A stretch of 10,024 nucleotides of DNA from Thiotrichaceae bacterium (GTDB lineage: Bacteria; Pseudomonadota; Gammaproteobacteria; Thiotrichales; Thiotrichaceae): positions 1-10,024 of the forward strand of contig JALVDQ010000261.1 in the NCBI GenBank assembly GCA_027008885.1, written 5' to 3'. Under the pieces are notes generated by a model. The model searched no databases and was not told the DNA's origin. It saw only the letters and a list, made by a program, of their open reading frames with translations. The position numbers and the translations under genes were made by a program. This document shows positions 5,651-10,024 of the stretch, piece after piece (positions within the stretch are counted from its first letter, which is position 1; each line of letters opens with the position of its first letter).

Positions 5651-5772
5651 GTAACTACTCAGCTCACCCTCTATTTTGCCCAATAGCTGCGTTAAAAGTG
5701 CTCATTTATACTTATAAACTGCGCGCTTTCGCCTTGCTCTTGAACAAAATAAAGGGCGATCTGAACAGTTAC
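5651..5772. mobile_element. 122-bp MITE-like element with 28-bp terminal inverted repeats
   Basis: The left end (5651-5678, starting GTAACTACTCAGCTCACC) and the right end (5745-5772, ending CTGAACAGTTAC) are inverted repeats with about 23 of 28 positions matching. The centre contains the palindrome TTTATA-CT-TATAAA. There is no coding capacity. Related short and half copies lie at 6433-6474 and 8349-8394. No obvious target-site duplication is seen and the mobilising transposase is not in the window. Confidence 0.65.
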
Positions 5773-5810
5773 GGATTGTGCTAAATAGTTATTATTTTTT
5801 ATCTGGCGGA

Positions 5811-6386
5811 TTAGACTCTTCCGGCTCCTACCGCCTTTCTTCGCCAGTATTTATTAAATTTGGCGACAGAAACCCGCTTTCCTCTTCGGGGGGCATGGAT
5901 GAATTTTCCATCACCCAGATACAGACCGACGTGGTTTACCCGTGTTCTGGTTCGGCGTGTATGAAAAAAGATTAAGTCGCCAGCGCGTAGTTTGGAGAGT
6001 GCAATCCGTTTTGTTTTTCGGTATTGCTCTCTTGCGGTTCGGGGAATGTGTATCTTGATGCTTTTAAATGCGTATTGTATCAGTCCGCTACAGTCAAAGC
6101 CCGTTTTAGGTGAGGTGCCGCCCCAACGATAGCGTTTGCGTAACTGCTTTTTGGCACTGAGTATGACTCGCTGGCGACTGTTGCTATATTTGCTGCGTTG
6201 TGCCGCGGCATTTCCTGCTTGCCTCTGTTTTGCTTGCGGCTGCAGGAAAAGCTGGCTATATGCCTGCCTTAGCTCTGCGCTGATGTCTGGTTTCTTTATT
6301 TCTGCCGCTGCTGGTTGCATTAAAAGCAATTGCGCGCACAGTCCCATTCCTATTAAATAGGAGCGATTAATTTTAAGCCCTGTCAA
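5811..6386 (-). CDS. Secreted NlpC/P60 (C40) cell-wall peptidase
   Basis: This is a predicted periplasmic or envelope cysteine peptidase that cleaves peptide bonds in peptidoglycan stems. I place the start at TTG 6386 because AAAGGAG (6399-6393) lies 6 nt before it; a longer frame from TTG 6404 would put that Shine-Dalgarno sequence inside the gene. From 6386 the protein has 191 residues with a signal peptide (basic TGLKINR, hydrophobic YLIGMGLCAQLLLMQ) and a probable cleavage site after PAAA. A Gln/Ala-rich linker precedes the NlpC/P60 domain: YRWGGTSPKTGFDCSGLIQY with the catalytic Cys (residue 99 from this start), the partner His in NHVGLYLGDG (152), and the third polar residue His164 in FIHAPRRGKRV. 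The catalytic half is very rich in Lys/Arg, consistent with binding an anionic wall polymer. No SH3 or LysM domain is seen. The gene stands alone; a short MITE-like sequence lies 46 bp upstream. Confidence 0.9.
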   Translation of the reverse strand: MTGLKINRSYLIGMGLCAQLLLMQPAAAEIKKPDISAELRQAYSQLFLQPQAKQRQAGNAAAQRSKYSNSRQRVILSAKKQLRKRYRWGGTSPKTGFDCSGLIQYAFKSIKIHIPRTAREQYRKTKRIALSKLRAGDLIFFHTRRTRTRVNHVGLYLGDGKFIHAPRRGKRVSVAKFNKYWRRKAVGAGRV

Positions 6387-6392
6387 CTTTTT

Positions 6393-6399
6393 CTCCTTT
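6393..6399 (-). promoter_or_regulatory. Ribosome binding site that fixes the NlpC/P60 start
   Basis: AAAGGAG on the minus strand, 6 nt before TTG at 6386-6384. It lies inside the longer reading frame that would begin at TTG 6404, which itself has no Shine-Dalgarno sequence. Confidence 0.75.
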
Positions 6400-6432
6400 G
6401 GCAACGATGTTTAGTTTTTATTGTTGTTTTTT

Positions 6433-6474
6433 GTAACTACTCAGCTTGCTCTTGGGCAAAATAAGAGTAGTTAC
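6433..6474. repeat. 42-bp short form of the GTAACTACTCAG inverted-repeat family
   Basis: GTAACTACT (6433-6441) and AGTAGTTAC (6466-6474) are perfect inverted ends. The interior has CAGCTTGCTCTT and GGGCAAAATAAG, parts of the same ends seen in the 122-bp element. It looks like an internally deleted copy. It is flanked by T-rich sequence and lies in the upstream region of the peptidase gene. Confidence 0.6.
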
Positions 6475-6539
6475 TTTTTATCGTAAATCAAAAGTGACTA
6501 TAGGATAAAACAGAGCTTAAAACAATTTATTACAGATAA

Positions 6540-6950
6540 TCAGGCGATTTGATAGTCATGTGTGACCTCTGCCGTTTTTCCCAGCATGATAGAAGCCGAG
6601 CAATATTTTTCGGCAGAAAGCTCAATTGCGCGCTTCACCCTTGCTTCTGAAAGATTGTTGCCTGACAGGACAAAGTGTAAATGAATCCTGGTAAATACTT
6701 TTGGCTCGGTTTCTGCCCGTTCTGCTGTGATTTGAACTTCGCAGTCAATCAAGTCCTGTTTGCCTTTTTTTAGCATGGAAACAACGTCAAATGATGCGCA
6801 GCCGCCCAGACCCAGCAGCAGCATTTCCATTGGGCGTACACCAAGGTTGCGCCCTCCGGCCTCTGGCGGACCATCCATGACCACAGAATGCCCGCTGCCA
6901 GATTCTCCCACAAAGCTCATATTGTCTAGCCATTTTACCCGTGTTTCCAT
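6540..6950 (-). CDS. yhfA: OsmC-family protein, YhfA type
   Basis: This is a small cytoplasmic OsmC-fold protein. OsmC relatives are thiol-dependent peroxidases for organic hydroperoxides; the role of the YhfA subgroup is not settled. The 136-residue length and sequence follow E. coli YhfA from end to end: RVKW at the N terminus, GESGSGHSVVMDG (15-27), RPMEMLLLGLGGCASFDVVS (39-58) with Cys51, DCEVQITAER (69-78), and LSAEKYCSASIML (111-123) with Cys117. Cys51 and Cys117 are the conserved pair that is redox-active in OsmC proteins. The ATG has AAAGGAA (6963-6957) about 6 nt upstream. It lies 22 bp downstream of gshB on the same strand, almost certainly co-transcribed, which suggests a link with glutathione or thiol stress. 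No intrinsic terminator is clear downstream. Confidence 0.93.
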   Translation of the reverse strand: METRVKWLDNMSFVGESGSGHSVVMDGPPEAGGRNLGVRPMEMLLLGLGGCASFDVVSMLKKGKQDLIDCEVQITAERAETEPKVFTRIHLHFVLSGNNLSEARVKRAIELSAEKYCSASIMLGKTAEVTHDYQIA

Positions 6951-6972
6951 AATGTTTTCCTTTGTTTTGATT

Positions 6973-7938
6973 TTAGCTGTTTAGTGTTATTTCAATTTCA
7001 TCCATCAGTAGCCCGGCAATATTTGCAGAATAGATGCTGTCAAGTTCGCGTATGCAGGTCGGGCTGGTGACATTGATTTCAGTGAGGTAGTCACCGATGA
7101 CATCCAGACCAACAAACATCAAGCCCATTTCTTTTAAGACAGGACCAACAGCCTGGCAAATTTCGTGTTCTCTTGCAGTCAGTTCAGCCCCTTTGTAAGT
7201 TGCTCCTGCGGCGAGATTGCCTCTGCCTTCGCCTTCAGCCGGAATGCGTGCAAGTCCGTAGGGGAAGGCTTTGCCATTGATTAAAAGAATGCGCTTATCC
7301 CCTTTTTTATATTCGGGCAAAAAGCGTTGCGCCATTACTGTCTGTGTTCCATTTTGTGTAATCGCTTCTATAATGACGTTTTTATTGGTATCTCCATCAC
7401 GAATCTGAAAAATCATCGAGCCTCCCATGCCATCCAGAGGTTTGACGACAATGTGCTTCAGTTCTTCCTGAAAGGCTTTAAGCAGATCCATGTCGCGCGT
7501 CACCAGCGTTTCCGGTGCGTATTCAGGAAACCAGGCTGTAAACAGTTTTTCATTTGCCGAGCGTACACTGGCGGGGCGGTTTATGACAAGACAGCCCCTT
7601 TTTTCGGCTAATTCCAGCAAATAGGTCGAATAAATATATTCCATGTCAAACGGAGGGTCTTTACGCATTAAAACTGTAGAAATTTTATGCAATGGATGAG
7701 TCTCTTCGTCTTCCAGTTCATACCATTTGTCTGCATTATCAAAAACCTTAACGGGGCGCATTCTGGCAAAGACCGTTCCATTCCTTACGAACAAGTCGGA
7801 TTGCTGCATATAATAAAGATCATAGTCTCTGCGTTGAGCTTCAAGCATCATTGCAAATGAGCTATCTTTTTTTATATTAATTGTGTTGATAGGGTCCATA
7901 ATAACCCCAATACTGATTTTATCACCTGGCATTTTCAT
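6973..7938 (-). CDS. gshB: Glutathione synthase
   Basis: This cytoplasmic ATP-grasp ligase joins gamma-glutamylcysteine and glycine to form glutathione, the second step of the pathway; gshA is not in the window. Its 321 residues match the usual length of about 315. Landmarks in order are IGVIMDPINTINIKKDSSFAM (10-30) at the N terminus, LMRKDPPFDMEYIYSTYLLE (90-109), VVKPLDGMGGSMIFQ (164-178) for ATP binding, GDKRILLINGKAFPYGLARI (213-232), EGRGNLAAGA (237-246) for substrate and nucleotide contacts, and GLDVIGDYLTEINVTSPTCI (277-296) with the metal-binding Glu/Asn. All expected motifs are present. The first ATG is chosen because AGGAG (7948-7944) lies 5 nt before it; an ATG two codons later has no such site. 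It heads a two-gene operon with yhfA. Confidence 0.97.
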   Translation of the reverse strand: MKMPGDKISIGVIMDPINTINIKKDSSFAMMLEAQRRDYDLYYMQQSDLFVRNGTVFARMRPVKVFDNADKWYELEDEETHPLHKISTVLMRKDPPFDMEYIYSTYLLELAEKRGCLVINRPASVRSANEKLFTAWFPEYAPETLVTRDMDLLKAFQEELKHIVVKPLDGMGGSMIFQIRDGDTNKNVIIEAITQNGTQTVMAQRFLPEYKKGDKRILLINGKAFPYGLARIPAEGEGRGNLAAGATYKGAELTAREHEICQAVGPVLKEMGLMFVGLDVIGDYLTEINVTSPTCIRELDSIYSANIAGLLMDEIEITLNS

Positions 7939-7962
7939 CTGGTCTCCTGGGAAAGTCCGTTT

Positions 7963-7968
7963 ATTGTA
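7963..7968 (-). promoter_or_regulatory. Possible -10 element for gshB-yhfA
   Basis: TACAAT on the minus strand (5 of 6 matches), which would give a start about 18 nt before the gshB ATG. No recognisable -35 is found at 16-18 bp, so this is weak. Confidence 0.25.
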
Positions 7969-8073
7969 CTAAATATGTATTAGGTCTTTTTGTTTTTTTA
8001 TATTTTGCTGAGGGATGTTTCAATAAGAACAGATGAGGGAAACAAGAGGGAAGATGAGGGGAGAAGCAAAAGC

Positions 8074-8102
8074 AAAAAAAAAAGCGGACATAAAGTCCGC
8101 TT
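8074..8102 (-). terminator. Strong Rho-independent terminator with no recognised gene upstream
   Basis: On the minus strand AAGCGGAC (8102... read as 8-bp stem 8095-8102 with 8082-8089) forms a perfect stem with a 5-nt loop and is followed by about eight more Ts (8081-8074). On the plus strand the hairpin is not followed by Ts. It faces toward gshB and lies about 135 bp upstream of it, so it would end a minus-strand transcript starting between 8110 and 8457, or insulate gshB. Confidence 0.8.
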
Positions 8103-8162
8103 AAAGTTGCGAGGGAGACGGTATAAGCAACATTTTGTTAGCAATTTGTTGCTCGTAAATTA

Positions 8163-8240
8163 TCAGGTTGGTAAATAATCCCCATTGATTTGGACAACCT
8201 TGATGCCCGCTGAGTGTGAATAGTTTTCATTTTGGTTCAT
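8163..8240 (-). CDS. Possible 25-codon small ORF upstream of the orphan terminator
   Basis: An ATG at 8240 opens 25 codons, beginning MNQNENYSHSAG and ending in VVQINGDYLPT, before TGA. It ends about 60 bp before the terminator at 8102. A Shine-Dalgarno match is weak (AAGAA close to the ATG). A second overlapping frame from ATG 8227 (30 codons to TAA at 8138, MKTIHTQR...) is about as good, so neither is secure. I recognise no peptide family. The region may instead encode a small RNA. Confidence 0.2.
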   Translation of the reverse strand: MNQNENYSHSAGIKVVQINGDYLPT

Positions 8241-8348
8241 ATTTCTTGAAAATTATTTCATTTTTGTGACGATTCAGTCTGTCTGGATTTAATAATCTAT
8301 TGATATTATTGAGGTAGAATGAGGTAAAGTAGTTACCTGAGCTGAGAC

Positions 8349-8394
8349 TTTAGCGCCGCTATAGGGCAAAATAGTGGACAAGCTGAGTGGTTAC
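8349..8394 (-). repeat. Half copy of the GTAACTACTCAG MITE-like family
   Basis: On the minus strand this reads GTAACCACTCAGCTTG, then ACTATTTTGCCC, TATAGC and GCGCTAAAG. It matches the left half of the 5651-5772 element with a few differences, including its internal ATAGCTGCGTTAAA part. The right half is missing. Another AGTAGTTAC end lies just left, at 8328-8336. It ends 63 bp before the sigma-factor start codon. Confidence 0.55.
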
Positions 8395-8412
8395 ATAAAA
8401 AATTAATATTTT

Positions 8413-8437
8413 GAACATATTGCTATCAACTAACGAC
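8413..8437 (+). promoter_or_regulatory. Possible ECF-type promoter of the sigma-factor operon
   Basis: GAAC (8413-8416) and CGAC (8434-8437) are 17 bp apart, similar to the GGAAC / CGTC layout recognised by many ECF sigma factors, which often activate their own operons. A sigma70 alternative is TATAAG (8445-8450 region) without a good -35. Both are tentative. Confidence 0.3.
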
Positions 8438-8457
8438 ACAATCTATAAGGTGCAGTT

Positions 8458-9084
8458 TTGAGAGAAAAGAATAAATCTCCGGGCGCTGCGCAAAGCATAG
8501 CCGACAAAACGCTTGCGGATACTATTCTGTTAAAACGAATTGCCGCAGGTGATCGTGATGCTTTCTCAGAACTTTATAAAAGTTATCAGCCCAGGCTAAT
8601 AAAGTTTTGCAGTCGCATTTTACAGAACGATGTTGCTCTCGCGGCAGATATTGTTGATGAGGCAATGATTGAAATTTGGCGTTCGGCAGGAAGTTTTTCA
8701 GGTAAATCACAACCATCTACCTGGATTCATTCGATTGCCAGATTTCGTTTAATCGGCTATTTGAGAAAAAACAAGGAGGTTCTGCAGGATGAAAGCTCTG
8801 AATGGCTAAACTATGAGGATGATGCACTATTGCCTGATGAAGCAATCGAGCATTCAGAAAATAGCGAAGAGATCATCAGGCAAATTGGAAAACTGAGTGA
8901 TAAACATAAAGAAGTGATTGAACTTGTCTATTTTCGTGAATTATCAATTAAAGAAATAGCCCTTATGCTGGATATTTCTGAAAATACGGTTAAAACAAGA
9001 ATGTTTTATGCGCGAAATCACTTGAAAAATATTCTTTCCAAAAAATTGTCAGGGAGCCTGTCCGAATCAAAAAATATTGAATAG
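8458..9084 (+). CDS. ECF-type sigma70-family RNA polymerase sigma factor
   Basis: This 208-residue alternative sigma factor recruits RNA polymerase to a dedicated promoter set. Region 2 spans about 36-105: FSELYKSYQPRLIKFCSRIL, then ADIVDEAMIEIWRSAGSFSG, then STWIHSIARFRLIGYLRK, as in ECF proteins. A short acidic linker (108-138) replaces region 3. Region 4 is about 139-192, with IGKLSDKHKEVIELVYFREL followed by the helix-turn-helix SIKEIALMLDISENTVKTRM (163-182). The start is a TTG preceded at 7 nt by AAGG (8447-8450), after which the N terminus is a short polar tail. The next gene, 23 bp downstream, encodes its probable membrane anti-sigma factor, so activity is likely controlled by release from that protein. 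The signal and regulon are unknown. A half copy of a MITE-like repeat lies just upstream of the promoter region. Confidence 0.93.
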   Translation: MREKNKSPGAAQSIADKTLADTILLKRIAAGDRDAFSELYKSYQPRLIKFCSRILQNDVALAADIVDEAMIEIWRSAGSFSGKSQPSTWIHSIARFRLIGYLRKNKEVLQDESSEWLNYEDDALLPDEAIEHSENSEEIIRQIGKLSDKHKEVIELVYFRELSIKEIALMLDISENTVKTRMFYARNHLKNILSKKLSGSLSESKNIE

Positions 9085-9107
9085 ATTGAATAGAGTAATA
9101 ATCGTAA

Positions 9108-9830
9108 ATGAGCAAGAAAACACACCACATTCCTGACAAGGCACTTAAACTGTTGCCATGGTATGTAACGGGACGCCTGTCGCCCCAGGAACGCGAATAT
9201 ATGCAAAAAACATTGGCTCAAAACCTGGAGCTTCGGAATTTGCTGGATGCGGAATACAAAGTGCTTGATGCGCTAAAAGAAGATAGCAGCATACTTGATC
9301 AATCCTGCCTGGAATCAACCGATGCCAGACTCGGCAGGCTTCTTGAACGTCTTCCGGAAAAACAGCAAGAACTGGATGGCAGCAAGAAAAGCAGACAGCC
9401 ACTTACAATCAGGACAAATATCATTGCTTACCTCTCAAAGCTGCTTTCAGGGTCTTCCGCCAAAACACAATACATAGCATTCGCAGCACTCTCAACATTG
9501 GCATTAGCCCTTATATTTTCTTTTGTTTCGCCATTGCTTGAAGTGCATGACGAGCAGCACAATACCTTTTACCCTGCCTCATCAGCAACACTAAAAACTG
9601 ACGCTAACCAGGTCACTACGCTTTTGGTTGGTTTAAATACCGAACCTGACGATCCTCAGCTGTTATCACTTTTAAAAGAAAATAAAGCGACGATAAAAGC
9701 AGCATCAGGTAAAAGCGGTATGCATTATCTGAAATTGTCTGTTAAACTTAGCCCTGATCAAACAAAAACGTTACTCAAGAAGCTTACGGATAATAAAGAG
9801 TTATTTTGGTTTGCAGGCGAAAATTATTAA
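9108..9830 (+). CDS. Membrane-anchored anti-sigma factor (zinc-less) with a periplasmic C-terminal domain
   Basis: This is the probable partner that holds the upstream ECF sigma factor inactive at the inner membrane. Of 240 residues, 1-55 form the sigma-binding region: ALKLLPWYVTGRLSPQERE (12-30), then AQNLELRNLLDAEYKVLDAL, the LLPWYVxGxLxxxE pattern typical of proteobacterial anti-sigma N termini. The HxxxCxxC zinc-binding residues are absent. Residues 60-118 are a charged linker. One transmembrane helix is at about 122-144 (YIAFAALSTLALALIFSF...). The periplasmic end, about 168-240, alternates strand and helix: VTTLLVGLNTEPDDPQLLSL, then IKAASGKSGMHYLKLSV, then a helix and ELFWFAGENY. This resembles the compact protease-prodomain-like (I9/fervidolysin-type) domain seen at the end of other anti-sigma factors; that is an inference from pattern. 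Its Shine-Dalgarno is weak, and its end overlaps the next gene by 20 nt. Confidence 0.8.
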   Translation: MSKKTHHIPDKALKLLPWYVTGRLSPQEREYMQKTLAQNLELRNLLDAEYKVLDALKEDSSILDQSCLESTDARLGRLLERLPEKQQELDGSKKSRQPLTIRTNIIAYLSKLLSGSSAKTQYIAFAALSTLALALIFSFVSPLLEVHDEQHNTFYPASSATLKTDANQVTTLLVGLNTEPDDPQLLSLLKENKATIKAASGKSGMHYLKLSVKLSPDQTKTLLKKLTDNKELFWFAGENY

Positions 9831-10024
9831 AAAATTATTAATAGCGTCTACCCTGTTTTTATTCCTGATGCAGACAGGGCAAGAGGCTCTGGGCGCACAG
9901 ACGACTGCTGACGGATTTTCCGAGCTGCCATCTGTCTGCGTCACCTTTAATTTAAGTGCGTCTTGCAGACCCAAACCCAAAGCAAAGCCTATTCCAAAGC
10001 CCAAAAAGGTTGCGCCAAAGCCAG
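9811..10024 (+). CDS. Secreted Pro/Lys-rich protein, third gene of the sigma operon (3' end outside the window)
   Basis: An open frame runs from TTG 9811 to the window edge. The first 71 codons begin MQAKIIKK, followed by the hydrophobic core LLIASTLFLFLMQ and a probable signal-peptidase site after EALGA. The mature start is QTTADGFSELPSVCVTF, with two Cys ten residues apart (SVC...ASC), then a Pro/Lys-rich spacer of PKPK type that continues past the edge. Such a spacer often links a short exported N terminus to a surface or enzymatic domain. The TTG lies inside the last codons of the anti-sigma gene (20-nt overlap), so translation is likely coupled; GAG at 9798-9800 is a poor Shine-Dalgarno. 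ATG 9868 would cut the signal peptide and is disfavoured. The product type cannot be told. In comparable sigma/anti-sigma operons a secreted subtilisin-like (S8) peptidase can occupy this place, which is only a guess here. Confidence 0.7.
   Translation, partial: MQAKIIKKLLIASTLFLFLMQTGQEALGAQTTADGFSELPSVCVTFNLSASCRPKPKAKPIPKPKKVAPKP

Larger units (their letters stand above)
7939..8457. other. 519-bp intergenic region between divergent gshB and sigma-factor genes
   Basis: The region holds, from left to right, the weak gshB -10 (7963), a purine-rich tract with repeated GATGAGGG-like units (8031-8070), a strong minus-strand terminator (8074-8102), a stretch with a small open frame on the minus strand (8163-8240), AT-rich sequence, a half copy of the MITE-like family (8349-8394), and a possible ECF-type promoter (8413-8437). 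A plus-strand open frame from 7990 to 8178 is rejected because it runs through the terminator hairpin and has repetitive Lys/Arg/Gly-rich composition. Confidence 0.6.

Noticed and set aside
6387..6404. Upstream TTG (6404) as the start of the NlpC/P60 gene
   Set aside because: The strong AAAGGAG would then be inside the coding region, and no ribosome binding site precedes 6404.
6466..6501. Inverted repeat GTTACTTTT / AAAAGTGAC as a terminator for gshB-yhfA
   Set aside because: The stem is A/T-rich with a mismatch and a loop of about 11 nt, and no U tract follows on the minus strand; it may be only flanking sequence of the short MITE-like copy.
7990..8178. 62-codon plus-strand open frame
   Set aside because: It runs through the terminator hairpin and a purine-rich tract, has no Shine-Dalgarno sequence, and shows low-complexity Lys/Arg/Gly composition.
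9851..9877. Hairpin CCCTGT...ACAGGG as a terminator after the anti-sigma gene
   Set aside because: There is no U tract after it and it lies inside the signal-peptide coding part of the next gene.

Overview
The window looks like the chromosome of a moderately AT-rich gammaproteobacterium. This rests on a type A RNase P RNA, a YhfA-type OsmC protein, a proteobacterial GshB, and genes with clear Shine-Dalgarno sequences. No plasmid, phage or CRISPR hallmark is visible. Most genes are housekeeping, but the intergenic DNA is unusually rich in dispersed repeats.

Layout: the 3' part of an AEC-family permease (1-831, +) is followed by a complete rnpB on the minus strand (912-1280). A 360-bp block of repeats (1310-1580) precedes a conserved protein of unknown function (1641-2171, -). 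The gap 2172-2495 holds a 16-bp palindrome, two possible divergent promoters and an orphan plus-strand terminator, which together suggest a small RNA of about 100 nt. Next come an RluA-family pseudouridine synthase (2496-3392, -), a second repeat block (3413-3611), an orphan lipoprotein (3771-4484, +) and, convergent with it, a PP-loop tRNA thiolase-like enzyme (4501-5553, -). A 122-bp MITE-like element (5651-5772) separates this from a secreted NlpC/P60 peptidase (5811-6386, -). A gshB-yhfA thiol-related operon follows (7938 down to 6540, -). After a 519-bp gap with a strong orphan minus-strand terminator, an operon runs off the right edge on the plus strand: an ECF-type sigma factor, a membrane-bound anti-sigma-like protein, and the start of a secreted Pro/Lys-rich protein that overlaps the anti-sigma gene.

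Genes that probably work together: gshB and yhfA (glutathione synthesis and an OsmC-like thiol protein), and the sigma/anti-sigma/secreted-protein set, which looks like a cell-surface signalling cassette. rnpB, the pseudouridine synthase and the PP-loop enzyme all act on RNA but lie in separate transcription units.

The most distinctive features are (i) a compound dispersed repeat built from a G-rich motif (core GGGGGGATGGGT), 7-bp AGAGGAC tandem repeats and GTAG-headed REP-like hairpins, which touches the rnpB promoter and probably supplies the ribosome binding site of the pseudouridine synthase; (ii) a GTAACTACTCAG inverted-repeat family in full, short and half forms; and (iii) the candidate small RNA at about 2373-2472, whose central loop carries CUCCUAA.
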